64,000 nt of DNA from Serratia sp. UGAL515B_01 (GCF_033095805.1 NZ_CP109901.1:3035766-3099765), one strand, 5' to 3'; counted from the first letter of the stretch, positions 27,856-37,000 are shown. Program-made: numbers and translations. The notes: generated by a model from the letters alone, not told the origin.

Positions 27856-28168
27856 GAGTACAACAGACAAACATCACTCGACACAGTTCTCTTCTCTCTT
27901 CGACAGACTCGTCGTCAGGAGCGACTGCGGGCTGACTATATCTCATCAATTCCTAATACTGACCGTTTTTATACACCACAGTGGCAACATATTCGCCGAG
28001 GTATAATTCGAGTTGATACATGCCCCCAGCTCCTTTGTGACACTGGCGAAATATGTATAAAAAGGTCTGAGGGATATTTTTTCAGGAAATGGTAACGATA
28101 TTAGTGCAGGGGACCCGAGAAAATCTGAATTTATTTATCCTTATGATGTTATTATATGCGATTCTAAA
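27856..28168. other. Gap between holins and glycine-rich fibre gene
   Basis: About 310 bases without a supported full-size gene. A 22-codon frame with a good ribosome site lies at 27953-28021 on the minus strand. Confidence 0.5.
27953..28021 (-). CDS. Possible 22-residue small protein
   Basis: A short minus-strand frame reading 'MYQLELYLGEYVATVVY...' with 'aaggagc' eight bases before the ATG, in the gap between fibre and holin genes. The ribosome site and spacing are good, but there is no similarity I can name. It may be chance. Confidence 0.22.
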   Translation of the reverse strand: MYQLELYLGEYVATVVYKNGQY

Positions 28169-29077
28169 TTACGTATACTCCCAAATAATCACAATACCAT
28201 CACCACCCCGCCCACCACTGATAGCTGGTACATTATACGCGGCCACATGGCCGCCACCGCCAGCACCGATCTCTCCAGAAGAACCGGCAACATCATCCGC
28301 ACCACCACCACCAAAACGGCTAGAGGCTCCAAGGGCAGCAGCACCAAAGTACACTGAACCAACGTAATGAATGAAACTCCCCCCCCCAGGTGAACCAGAT
28401 AGGCTTACAATATTACCACCTCTAGGCGGCGCTGTTTTTTGGGATCCCCCGCGCGATGCAGGAGGCACAACAGCATTCAATCCCCCACCTCCCGTTCCGC
28501 CCGGACAAATGACTAGATTTCCAAAACTTGAGTTCTCTCCTGTACTACCAGAGGAAGCTGCTACTCCTCCAGCACCGCCAACTCCAACAGTGACAGCGAC
28601 ACCTGCATAACCATTTATGTAATGCCCCATTGCATACGCACCTGAACCACCAGCCCCAGAAGCTGAAACTGATGTCGGACCTGTAGCGGGAGTACCACCT
28701 CCACCACCACCGGCACCTTGGACTTCAACAATAACCGACTTCGTGCCAGGTGTTGGAATATAAGTACCTGATGAAGTAAACGTTTGGACATTAAGAAGGC
28801 GGCCAGGCATTTTATTCAGTAACGCTGCCGACAAATTATTTTGAAGCGCCGCTAAATCACCATTATCCAGCACATCCTTCCCACTGTTATCTGCGATAAA
28901 CTGCGCCACCGCATTGCTAATGACGCTAGCTTGCCGCAAAGCGGTATTCATTTCTTTCGATTTAGCAATACCGGTAGTAAAACCCGCACTTCTAGCGTTG
29001 AGTGATGACCACTCTGTCGGGTTTAATACATTGGCATCGCTATTAAGACCAAAAGGTAAAAATTCATTTTTAGCCAT
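28169..29077 (-). CDS. Tail fibre with glycine-rich receptor-binding domain
   Basis: 302 residues. Residues 1-90 ('MAKNEFLPFGLNSDANVL...FIADNSGKDVLDNGD') are a near copy of the N-terminus of the other fibre at 29692-30405 and should anchor to the baseplate. The rest, from about residue 118, is a series of glycine runs ('GAGGGGGGTPATG', 'GGGGADDVAGSSGEIGAGGGG') ending 'GGRGGDGIVIIWEY', a known pattern for polyglycine-sandwich tip adhesins. It likely binds a cell-surface receptor. Confidence 0.8.
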   Translation of the reverse strand: MAKNEFLPFGLNSDANVLNPTEWSSLNARSAGFTTGIAKSKEMNTALRQASVISNAVAQFIADNSGKDVLDNGDLAALQNNLSAALLNKMPGRLLNVQTFTSSGTYIPTPGTKSVIVEVQGAGGGGGGTPATGPTSVSASGAGGSGAYAMGHYINGYAGVAVTVGVGGAGGVAASSGSTGENSSFGNLVICPGGTGGGGLNAVVPPASRGGSQKTAPPRGGNIVSLSGSPGGGSFIHYVGSVYFGAAALGASSRFGGGGADDVAGSSGEIGAGGGGHVAAYNVPAISGGRGGDGIVIIWEYT

Positions 29078-29089
29078 GAGTGATATCCT

Positions 29090-29692
29090 TTATTTATTCT
29101 TTTGCGTAGGCATTTCAGGCCAATTAATATTAGGAGCAGCATCCATCTCGATGCGATTTAATTGAACACGATAACGTCGCCAATTATTGAGCAATACCGT
29201 TTCCTCCTCTGCAGCCATACCTAAATCTACCGCATCGGTCAAAGGGGTAATCGCTGCATTCGCCAATACGAGCAATTCTGCACGTTGTTGAGTTGCAGTA
29301 GCAATATCGGCATCATGTTGCGCTATTTCATCAGTAACCCATTCTTTACCGTCCCATTTATCATAGGGCGTATTGGGTACCAATTCAGTGCTGTTTACTG
29401 GTAACGCACCCAATTCGCTAATCGTTACGGATTGCCCAGTCTCAGTGCTATAAAGCGTTTTACCACGATGGTCTTCAACAACATCCCATACATCGCCGAC
29501 ACGGCGAGCAATATATCCTGTGCTTGTTTTTGGTGGTGCTTCAATACAGGAATTAGCAGGTAACCCAACCCCCTCGGATAAATACTCTTCACAAGAGTCA
29601 AGATACTCTCCTGTTTTGCCATCGTAATTAAATACGGTGAGCACGCCTGATGTAGTGGCAATATTATTTTTATCTAAAATAGCCATATTCAT
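29090..29692 (-). CDS. Tail fibre assembly protein (Tfa type)
   Basis: A 200-residue chaperone-like protein: N-terminal 'VLTVFNYDGKTGEYLDSCEEYLSEGVGLPANS' and C-terminal 'AAEEETVLLNNWRRYRVQLNRI' are typical of caudoviral Tfa proteins, which help fibres fold or attach. Its start touches the stop of the collar-domain fibre (TAATG-type), so it probably serves that fibre; it lies between the two fibre genes. Confidence 0.85.
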   Translation of the reverse strand: MNMAILDKNNIATTSGVLTVFNYDGKTGEYLDSCEEYLSEGVGLPANSCIEAPPKTSTGYIARRVGDVWDVVEDHRGKTLYSTETGQSVTISELGALPVNSTELVPNTPYDKWDGKEWVTDEIAQHDADIATATQQRAELLVLANAAITPLTDAVDLGMAAEEETVLLNNWRRYRVQLNRIEMDAAPNINWPEMPTQKNK

Positions 29693-30405
29693 TATGCAGC
29701 CCTCACGATATAGTTAAATGCGATATTACGAGGGCGGGGATACCCTGTGTAGCGAATAAGATTTCTCGCTATAATCTCACCTGTAAATGGTGCTAATCGC
29801 CCCCAAGGTACCCCATTGCTCACGATTTCTGCAGCTAATTGTTCCCATCCATCGCTAATAAGATGGTCGCACCACCATTGATTTATAGCTCCAGCATTAT
29901 TACCACCTATAAGGTCACCAAAGATTTTCGAACCCTGCTGAGAACTCAACAATACCCGACTACTATCCACTCCTCTACCATCATCCCAACCGCGAATAAA
30001 TTCGCCGCGTAAATCAGGTAATATCCCGCTCGGATAAGCTAACGCCAGATTGGGGTAAAGTGATTTATTAAATGCCGCACCGTTACATTTTAACCAGCCG
30101 GTAGGGGCGGTAGCGGTTGGCCAAGGCAGTGGAATACCGGTTGGGGTTAACAGGCCTTTTAGCGCAGAGAGTAACGCCGTGGTGTCACCGTTATCCAATA
30201 CATCCTTGCCGCTGCTGTCGGCAATAAACTGTGCCACTACACTGCTGATTACGCTGGACTGCCGCCAAGCGGTATTCAGTTCTTGCGATTTTGCTGCGCC
30301 GGAGGCAAAGCCCTGGCTGCGCGTAGGCAGTACCGACCACTCAGCCGGGGTGAGGACGTTAGCCCCCGCCCCAATGCCGAAGGGAAAAAACTCATTTTTA
30401 GCCAT
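29692..30405 (-). CDS. Tail fibre with phage collar domain
   Basis: 237 residues. The N-terminal 90 residues are paralogous to the glycine-rich fibre downstream. Around residues 92-150 lies a tail-collar domain ('LPWPTATAPTGWLKCNG', 'YPNLALAYPSGILPDLRGEFIRGWDDGRG'). It ends 'RNIAFNYIVRAA', the classic C-terminus of tail fibre proteins that work with a Tfa chaperone. Shorter than most complete fibres, but both ends are intact. Confidence 0.83.
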   Translation of the reverse strand: MAKNEFFPFGIGAGANVLTPAEWSVLPTRSQGFASGAAKSQELNTAWRQSSVISSVVAQFIADSSGKDVLDNGDTTALLSALKGLLTPTGIPLPWPTATAPTGWLKCNGAAFNKSLYPNLALAYPSGILPDLRGEFIRGWDDGRGVDSSRVLLSSQQGSKIFGDLIGGNNAGAINQWWCDHLISDGWEQLAAEIVSNGVPWGRLAPFTGEIIARNLIRYTGYPRPRNIAFNYIVRAA

Positions 30406-31066
30406 TGATGATCTCCTTTAGGTCCAGGCCCCACATGCCTTTGTCAAAGCCGGATAGATATTGATTGTCAGCATCAAAACCGAATAATGGCCCTGGTTCC
30501 GATACCATGGTGTAATCTGCAATACGCACGCCGCCGGGTTTAACATCCAGATAGCCAAAGGCAATGATGGACTGCACCACAGCAGGTAATGGGGAACCGG
30601 TCAGATAGACGCTCATCGACATATCAAGATTATCGACGGCGAAGATCTGGGTTTTATCATCGGGGAAAACGCCCTGATAGATGTTACTGAGGGTCGCCAT
30701 CGTGCCATCCCAGTTGTTCGCCAGGATTTTGGCGCGCAGAATGGTGCGGTAGGCATCATCATCCAAAGAGGTAAATCCCATGTCATCGAATTCACCTTGC
30801 CAGCTCCCTTGGTCGTAACCAAGCCCAGCGGTATCAAAGGAAAAATAGATGCCGTTGATGGTGCTTCTGACCACGCGTCCGATACCGATCCACAATCCCA
30901 ACGCATCAAGCTGGCTGTCTACAGCGCGGTCAAGATCAAACTTATTGATAAACTCGCCCAGCGTTGACTGGATAGCCACAAACGGTGCACTGCTCAAACC
31001 GATAGTATTGATATATCGCGGTTTATCTGCATGATAGGCGGTGATAAGTTTTTGATAAGTATTCAT
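30398..31066 (-). CDS. Baseplate/tail protein of the DUF2612 family
   Basis: 222 residues; it corresponds in position to the gpI-like protein that links the baseplate wedge to fibres. Recognisable: 'FDLDRAVDSQLDALGLWIGIGR', 'LDDDAYRTILRAKILANNWDGT' and 'KPGGVRIADYTM'. The start at 31066 is chosen because it overlaps the stop of the baseplate J gene as ATGA; a frame extends 11 codons upstream. Confidence 0.83.
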   Translation of the reverse strand: MNTYQKLITAYHADKPRYINTIGLSSAPFVAIQSTLGEFINKFDLDRAVDSQLDALGLWIGIGRVVRSTINGIYFSFDTAGLGYDQGSWQGEFDDMGFTSLDDDAYRTILRAKILANNWDGTMATLSNIYQGVFPDDKTQIFAVDNLDMSMSVYLTGSPLPAVVQSIIAFGYLDVKPGGVRIADYTMVSEPGPLFGFDADNQYLSGFDKGMWGLDLKEIING

Positions 31067-32244
31067 ATCGTCACCACTGTGACATTCTCTGCTCCACAAG
31101 TGACCGCCTGATTGAACATGACGTTGATATTGGCTGCTGCCAACTCGCTGTCGGATGTACCCATTTGCAAGTCGGTAAGGTCATAGGCGCGTCCTTCGCC
31201 ATTAAGATTGGCAGGAACAAACAGACGGTGTAGCAAGACCGGATCACCGATCGCCACTCCGTTAATGTAATCAGCAATGGCAGATTTAATCGCCTCGGCA
31301 ATGTTGGTGGTATAACCCGCCAAAGGCTTCAATGTGACACGGACATAAATAGGAACACTGGTTTTGCGAAAGAAAGAGACCGCGCGCGTGATACCGTACT
31401 GGTCGGTCACTGGGACAACGGTGGTGCCATAGGTCCCGGTTCCCGGGGTTTTTTTGTTGGCGATGGTTTTAGCTATCTGCCGGTCGTCACCTCCATCTAC
31501 CACAATCGCGATCGAATGGCTGGGGATACCATTTTTGTCGGTAGCGCTGGTATCGTTTTCATAGCCTCGGTAGCGTTCTACATTGGGCAGAGTGGCAATA
31601 GCACCGATAATTCCCTCGAGTACCGTACGTGATGGCAGAGAGACCGAACGCGATTGACGGATGCGCAGTTCAGCATCCGATTCCACCGGTTGCCCCGGCG
31701 ATGCCGCTTGCGGGTTGGTGACAGCTTGCCAGCCGCGGGTAGGTGAACCAATAATGTTAAGCTCGCCCGGTAATGCAATCACTGCACCGATAACCTGGCA
31801 GGTGGCCGTTACGCTCACCTCTCCTGATGGGCCGATTACTACACTGCTCGGCAAGCTCCAACTGATGCCATTGGTATCACGTACCACACCGTTGGTGATC
31901 TGCGTCCCCACTTGCCCAGTGAGCACCACATCCGCCGTGGATTGGCTAGCGGCGTTTTTAGTAATGCCATTGATTTTGACATTATTTTCCAATGCCCGGC
32001 CCTGTGCCGTTGCAGGGCTGAACGAGTTAAATACCGCTATCGCCATATTATTGGCATCATGAATGGCCAGCGCGATCACGGCGATCCACTGCCCATCTTT
32101 ACTGTCAGGTTCCAGGTAGGCATCTTCGCCATAAATCTGGCGAAAAAAAGCCGTCAGCGTGCTAAGGATGGTCTGATAATCGGGCGCACTGATCCCGTGG
32201 GCATCGACGCTGGCCGATAGCCCTAATGTATCGAGATTGAGCAT
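31063..32244 (-). CDS. Baseplate J-like protein
   Basis: A 393-residue wedge protein of the gpJ/gp47 family, part of the contractile baseplate. The N-terminus 'AHGISAPDYQTILSTLTAFFRQIYG' and 'DSKDGQWIAVIALAIHDANN', then 'SDAELRIRQSRSVSLPSRTVLEGIIGAI', are diagnostic. One-base overlap with the gp25-like gene upstream and an ATGA overlap with the DUF2612 gene downstream. Confidence 0.92.
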   Translation of the reverse strand: MLNLDTLGLSASVDAHGISAPDYQTILSTLTAFFRQIYGEDAYLEPDSKDGQWIAVIALAIHDANNMAIAVFNSFSPATAQGRALENNVKINGITKNAASQSTADVVLTGQVGTQITNGVVRDTNGISWSLPSSVVIGPSGEVSVTATCQVIGAVIALPGELNIIGSPTRGWQAVTNPQAASPGQPVESDAELRIRQSRSVSLPSRTVLEGIIGAIATLPNVERYRGYENDTSATDKNGIPSHSIAIVVDGGDDRQIAKTIANKKTPGTGTYGTTVVPVTDQYGITRAVSFFRKTSVPIYVRVTLKPLAGYTTNIAEAIKSAIADYINGVAIGDPVLLHRLFVPANLNGEGRAYDLTDLQMGTSDSELAAANINVMFNQAVTCGAENVTVVTI

Positions 32245-32597
32245 TATGCCTCGCTATTGATGGTGGTTGTGCCAAATAAGGTATTGATGGTGGAAGTAAA
32301 GGTCACACGCCGGGTCTGCGGATTGGCTTGCACCTGAAACTCGGTGATTTCACTCACGCCTTGGGTATCCAGAATTCGTTCACGAACAGCCATCTGATAA
32401 ACCAGCGATTTATGTTTTCCCAGAATATCGGTTTTATACGGCGTGCCTGCGGTGGTATCCAAAAACCACTCCCCTTGCCACAAAGCAAAACGGGTTTTCA
32501 CCGCCTGAGCCACTGCATCTGGGGTGTTGACCATAAAGGTGTTATCTCCAGCGCCAAAAATATAGTCGCCGGAACTATCTTCTCTGCGATAGCGCAT
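32244..32597 (-). CDS. Baseplate wedge protein, gp25/gpW-like
   Basis: A 117-residue protein with 'DAVAQAVKTRFALWQGEWFLDTTAGTPY' and 'RERILDTQGVSEITEFQV', matching small baseplate wedge proteins that sit beside gpJ. It sits between spike and J genes, as in other contractile tails, with single-base overlaps on both sides. Confidence 0.82.
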   Translation of the reverse strand: MRYRREDSSGDYIFGAGDNTFMVNTPDAVAQAVKTRFALWQGEWFLDTTAGTPYKTDILGKHKSLVYQMAVRERILDTQGVSEITEFQVQANPQTRRVTFTSTINTLFGTTTINSEA

Positions 32598-33352
32598 TAT
32601 TGTGCTCCTCCGGTGGTGCCACCGCCGGTCTGTACACCACCATGTTTGTGATTTTTCAGACTAATGCCGGCCGCTGTAACGTCATTTTTCACGGTCATCG
32701 GTCCGTTGATGCTGGCACTGCCGCCTGCGCTCCCCATGCCTTGTGACAGGTTGCCATTAATGGTGACATTGCCATTGAGCGTGATAGTGGGAGAGGTGAT
32801 CTCTGTGCCGCCATTGGCATTCGCCGTCAGTTTTCCCGAGGTGATAACATTCACCGCATGGCTGCTGGGGTTCAGTTCGATCGTTGCAGCGCCGTCGTCA
32901 CTACGCAGTTGCGCCGATGAGACACTGATATTGCTGATTTTATGGGTTTGCGACTGTGGCCCAAAAATGGCAAGGGCATCTGCTAAGTGGTGCATCCGCC
33001 CATCCACGGCATCCTGTACATCACCGCTCTGCCACCAGAAATCAATACAGCGATCGGCAAACACCACCAGACACTCATCGCCTTTTTTCACCGGAAACGT
33101 CAGGCTGACGCCGCCACCGCGTGGAAAGATCACGGGAACATCCACCAGCAGCGGTAATTCAACCTGAGTCACTGTGCCGTCTGGATTTTCAACCTTGCCA
33201 CGAATGGCGGGTCGAACTTCACAGGTCACGGCGTCGACGTTAAAGGATTCGATGATGCCCGGCATTGCCACGCGGAGTTCTGAATAGATAGAACCCCGTA
33301 AGATGTCGAGAATGTCTTCCGCCGAACTGGCTCGTTCTTTGTTAGTAATCAT
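32597..33352 (-). CDS. Central spike/baseplate protein (gpV/Gp138-type)
   Basis: 251 residues with an OB-fold N-terminal part ('MPGIIESFNVDAVTCEVRPAI', 'LPLLVDVPVIFPRGGG', 'GDECLVVFADRCIDFWWQSG') followed by a repetitive beta-helical region ('NGNVTINGNLSQG') and a tip with 'KNHKHGG', the HxH pattern that binds metal in spike tips. It would puncture the outer membrane on contraction. Confidence 0.87.
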   Translation of the reverse strand: MITNKERASSAEDILDILRGSIYSELRVAMPGIIESFNVDAVTCEVRPAIRGKVENPDGTVTQVELPLLVDVPVIFPRGGGVSLTFPVKKGDECLVVFADRCIDFWWQSGDVQDAVDGRMHHLADALAIFGPQSQTHKISNISVSSAQLRSDDGAATIELNPSSHAVNVITSGKLTANANGGTEITSPTITLNGNVTINGNLSQGMGSAGGSASINGPMTVKNDVTAAGISLKNHKHGGVQTGGGTTGGAQ

Positions 33353-34298
33353 GACTCGCCACCTTATTTAATGCGATAGCATCCGACTGACCTTTTGCGA
33401 TACAGACCAGATCCATGTACCACTCGTTGCCACGAGTATCGCCACGGTAAGAAATATTAATCACCCTATAATCACCATCTTTGGATAGCGTTGAAGACGC
33501 TGCCTTGGCTTGCTGGTTCGCCTCTTTGGCAGAGTCGGCATTTATATTCCCCGTTGATGACGTCGTCTTATAGGCGCTGCTATTATCGAGGCGAATTAAA
33601 CTATTAATCACAATATTGGGGTTAATCAGGCATTGTAAATTAACGCCCCCATCAATCGTTTGTTGGGGCATACCAATTAACCCAGTCTGATTATTAAGGA
33701 CGATAATGTCGGTACTATGGGTATTTTCAGGCCGCATCTGGATGGTATTGTTAACAAATTGCCAAGTAGAATGGGTTTGAGAGGCCAAACGATCCATTTC
33801 ATCCCGATGCATACCATAGATTGGTTTACCGCGAGGCATTTTGATATCACCCAGTTCAGGAATAAGCCCTGCGGTAATACCGAAGTTTCTTACCGCTTTT
33901 AATAAGGCCTGAAAGACATCCGTTTTGCTGTATCCTGCTGCCAAGGTGGTATTCACTGTGGCGTAGCAAAAGGCTTTATCATTCTCCGACGCTTGAATAG
34001 TGACAAAGGTATCCGTGGCATTATCTCTACCGTCGATAGAAAAAATTATCTCTCCACTGAATATCAAGCTGGCGTTATCCTGATATCCTGCCAACAGCTG
34101 TATTTGTGCAAACTCTCCACGGGTGAGTTTATTTGCTACATCAGAGGAGAGATTGAAAATTTTAAATTCAGCTTTTTTCGGATATTTGGTGTCTTGCCAG
34201 GTGATTGAGAAGGTAAATTTAAGCGCCGATAGATCCAGTCCATTCCCCTCCTCATCCACCACCACCAGGGAACATTTTCTTCTCCAGTTTTCACTCAT
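33342..34298 (-). CDS. Baseplate hub protein (gp27/gpD-like)
   Basis: 318 residues. Features fitting a hub: 'FSITWQDTKYPKKAEFKIFNLS', 'IFSGEIIFSIDGRDNATDTFVTI', 'PRGKPIYGMHRDEMDRLASQ' and the terminal 'GDTRGNEWYMDLVCIA'. It connects tube and spike. It overlaps the spike gene by 11 bases. Confidence 0.78.
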   Translation of the reverse strand: MSENWRRKCSLVVVDEEGNGLDLSALKFTFSITWQDTKYPKKAEFKIFNLSSDVANKLTRGEFAQIQLLAGYQDNASLIFSGEIIFSIDGRDNATDTFVTIQASENDKAFCYATVNTTLAAGYSKTDVFQALLKAVRNFGITAGLIPELGDIKMPRGKPIYGMHRDEMDRLASQTHSTWQFVNNTIQMRPENTHSTDIIVLNNQTGLIGMPQQTIDGGVNLQCLINPNIVINSLIRLDNSSAYKTTSSTGNINADSAKEANQQAKAASSTLSKDGDYRVINISYRGDTRGNEWYMDLVCIAKGQSDAIALNKVASHDY

Positions 34299-34331
34299 AT
34301 TTCACCTAAAAATAAAGTGGCTCCGTTTAAG

Positions 34332-34631
34332 TCAAGTGGCAATAAAATACAGATGCCCAGCACGACCAAGATTATCTTTAGTGGGCGTAGCATAAATATC
34401 CACATCAGAGGCAACCACCAATGCACCATTAAGCCCTAAGTGCCGATAGGGCTGTAAAAGATTGGTGCCCGTCACCAAGGGTATGCCGTTGACAATAGCA
34501 GTGCCAGTACTGCTGGCAATATCTAAAATCCAGCCAGCATTATCACGCCAGAGTAGTGTCATTCGATATTCAACACTCCCCAAGGTGATCCTAAAACGCT
34601 GGTTCTCCGCGGTCAGTGCGATCTCTATCAT
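34332..34631 (-). CDS. Small baseplate plug-like phage protein
   Basis: A 99-residue beta-rich protein: 'ENQRFRITLGSVEYRMTLLWRDNAGWILDI' and 'YRHLGLNGALVV'. This matches a small protein always placed between the Dit-like protein and the hub in this tail type, often called a baseplate plug. It overlaps the gene upstream by 4 bases. Confidence 0.72.
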   Translation of the reverse strand: MIEIALTAENQRFRITLGSVEYRMTLLWRDNAGWILDIASSTGTAIVNGIPLVTGTNLLQPYRHLGLNGALVVASDVDIYATPTKDNLGRAGHLYFIAT

Positions 34632-35263
34632 GGTTCGAATACTCCTTTAAGCGTAGATACCCCGGTTTTTATCGTGCCAGCAACGGTATCGATAAAGGAT
34701 CTCAACATATTATTTGGATTCACAGTCAGCGGATTTTTTACCCCAGTGTTAGTCGTCCCTGCGGTATTCTGCCCTTGAGCCATATTTTCCATCGGTGTGG
34801 CGGTAATGGTTTGCGTATTAGTAATATTGATTTGCTGCATAGTGATGGTAATCATCAATACATTTTCGGTAGCTTCATCCGTTGTCACATCCAATGAACG
34901 GATCAACATATTTTTATATTTTCGCTTACCGGTGGTCACGCTAAAATATTCAAATGAGTTTTGCAGATCCAATAGCTGTTGATAGATCTCTTTCGGGCTG
35001 GTACCAATAGAAATTTCATGCCCTGCAATTTCGTACTCCGATGTATCCAAAAAATCTACCAGTGAACCTGCTCCGGCAAAGCCCAGTTCCATCACCAAAT
35101 CAGCGGGGCGGTTATAGGCGTGATCGTTAATCGCCGCACCGAACCCTACAGGATGCTCGGTAATGACCGTGCTATCGCTATGTTTTTCACTGATAACAAT
35201 GCTGGGGACAATCGCACCAATACGCCGTTTTTGCTGATTAAACAGCACTGATAACAGATCCAT
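34628..35263 (-). CDS. Dit-like baseplate/tail protein
   Basis: 211 residues; 'RIGAIVPSIVISEKHSDSTVITEHPVGFGAAINDHAY' and 'YKNMLIRSLDVTTDEATENVLMITITMQQI' fit the distal-tail-like proteins after the tape measure gene in contractile prophages. The C-terminus is Thr/Asn-rich. One-base contact with the gene upstream. Confidence 0.72.
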   Translation of the reverse strand: MDLLSVLFNQQKRRIGAIVPSIVISEKHSDSTVITEHPVGFGAAINDHAYNRPADLVMELGFAGAGSLVDFLDTSEYEIAGHEISIGTSPKEIYQQLLDLQNSFEYFSVTTGKRKYKNMLIRSLDVTTDEATENVLMITITMQQINITNTQTITATPMENMAQGQNTAGTTNTGVKNPLTVNPNNMLRSFIDTVAGTIKTGVSTLKGVFEP

Positions 35264-36984
35264 TATGATGTCCTCGGTGTGAGTTTGCGCACCGTGTCTC
35301 TATTCGCTTTATCCTGAGCATTGGCGACTATTTTGCCTAGCTCTTGGTGGTCCTTACACGCGGAATTTAACGTAATAGAGGTGTTCTGGTTAATCACCGT
35401 TGAGGCTGCATTTCCTGCAGAACAGCAGCAACAGCAACCCTTTGCAGAGCGGAAATCCTCTGGCTGGCGCGAGGCCAACTCTTTACTCATCAGCGCTAAA
35501 TTAGGCGCATATTGTTTAAGTTTTGATTGCGCCCAGTTCACTGCTGCAACAGCACGTCTTGCGACCGATTCTGCCAAGACCTTCTGCGGGTCTGGTTTTG
35601 CGACTTTCGCTACGCTGGAGTTGCTTTTGGCCGCCCTAGCCGCAGCAGGCGCTTTCGAAGAAGTCGGTTTTTGCTGAGTGGCAGCGGTATTTTTTTGGAG
35701 ATTTTTATCTAAAAATTCTGTTTTTACACGCCTGTATTCAGGAGATTTATTCCAATAAACCGCATTAGGGCCAAACTCTACGCTGGCCGGTCCTCTCTGT
35801 TCTCCCGTTACTTTGTCAGGACCTCTTGTACTATAGAAATGTCCTATTTTTGTATTCGGATCTATAGGCGTTTCAACTATACCTACATGCTGGCCAGGCC
35901 ATACTGCAAAATCTCCAGGTCTAACATTTTCAGGGTCTACTTTTTCGTAATATTTGGATTTTGCTAAAGCAGTACTATTTTCATAAGGAACATCATATCC
36001 AAGATTTTTCCCCACTGCGTGCGTTAAATGTGAGCAGTCGTAATAAATCTTACCATTGATAATCTGGCCATTAGCTCCATATTTATACCCTGTATCCTTA
36101 TATTTATCTTTGACTTCCTGAGTCAATGGCAAAGGTTGACCAATACCACGTTGTTCTTTAACTTCATTTTGAAGCTTTAACAACAGGGGTTCTTCTATAT
36201 TGTTTTTATCATTATTAAAAGATGATGAGTGATTTTCACCTTGATATCCTTCAAGATTAGGTGCAAGAATAGTTACAGCTTGCTCACCTAATTTAGCATA
36301 AGAACTTACACTAGTATTATTACCATCTTCATCATCAATACCTAAAGCATAGTATTTTACTGCACCTAGCGGTTTCATGTGTGAAGACATCGCAAACCCA
36401 GCTATTTTAGCTGCTGAGCTATTTTTATTTAAGGCAGGAGAGAATTCTTTATCAACAACTCTCCCATTTTTTGTTTTTTTATAAGTTTTATCAACCCTCA
36501 TTCCCATTTTAATATTAGAATTTGTGTTATCAATAAACGCTTTATATTGAACACCTACATCTGACAAATAAGCATTCATCCCCCCAGGCAATATCCAGTT
36601 ACTGTCATCTCTGAGAAATTGCTCATGAGGTGATGGCACTCCGTTTTTTTTGGTGTACAATCCTTTTCCTTCCGGATATTTTTCTAGCAAGCGTTTAACG
36701 TTAGCCTTTTTAATTAAACCAACATTAGCAAGAGCTTCTGCACCAAACTGGAATAACCCTAAATATCCACTTTGGTTGACAATGCGTTTATTGTTAGTAC
36801 TTTCACGAGCACTAACAACTATCGCTAGAGCACGTGTTTGATCTGCATTTAACCCATCAATCGTTTGATTTTCTTTAATACTTCCAAAAATTTTACTGCT
36901 TGACTTAATTAAGTTAGGCCCATCTCTTTGGATATTTATTCCTTTGCTCATGATTACCTCTGTAAAATTAAGAGGGTTTAGCAA
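35263..36984 (-). CDS. Tape-measure-position protein with transglycosylase-like and NlpC/P60-like domains
   Basis: 573 residues in the slot where the tape measure gene belongs. About residues 40-100 resemble a lytic transglycosylase ('SARESTNNK', 'GYLGLFQFGAEALANVG'). About residues 300-395 resemble an NlpC/P60 peptidase: 'YYDCSHLTHAVGKNLGYDV' with the candidate Cys, then 'NVRPGDFAVWPGQHVGIVE' with the candidate His. The C-terminal 60 residues look like the end of a tape measure ('INQNTSITLNSACKD'). The long helical ruler is missing. Five consecutive cysteines occur near residue 520. Start may be the internal 'MSKGINIQ' 11 codons in. It may be the peptidoglycan-degrading tip enzyme, a fused short ruler, or the locus's lysin. 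Confidence 0.65.
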   Translation of the reverse strand: MLNPLNFTEVIMSKGINIQRDGPNLIKSSSKIFGSIKENQTIDGLNADQTRALAIVVSARESTNNKRIVNQSGYLGLFQFGAEALANVGLIKKANVKRLLEKYPEGKGLYTKKNGVPSPHEQFLRDDSNWILPGGMNAYLSDVGVQYKAFIDNTNSNIKMGMRVDKTYKKTKNGRVVDKEFSPALNKNSSAAKIAGFAMSSHMKPLGAVKYYALGIDDEDGNNTSVSSYAKLGEQAVTILAPNLEGYQGENHSSSFNNDKNNIEEPLLLKLQNEVKEQRGIGQPLPLTQEVKDKYKDTGYKYGANGQIINGKIYYDCSHLTHAVGKNLGYDVPYENSTALAKSKYYEKVDPENVRPGDFAVWPGQHVGIVETPIDPNTKIGHFYSTRGPDKVTGEQRGPASVEFGPNAVYWNKSPEYRRVKTEFLDKNLQKNTAATQQKPTSSKAPAAARAAKSNSSVAKVAKPDPQKVLAESVARRAVAAVNWAQSKLKQYAPNLALMSKELASRQPEDFRSAKGCCCCCSAGNAASTVINQNTSITLNSACKDHQELGKIVANAQDKANRDTVRKLTPRTS

Positions 36985-37000
36985 TCCCCTAATGGTTTAA

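Noticed and set aside
28089..28610. Two plus-strand proline-rich frames opposite the glycine-rich fibre
   Set aside because: They are the complement of glycine codons in the fibre gene; the proline richness is a mirror effect.
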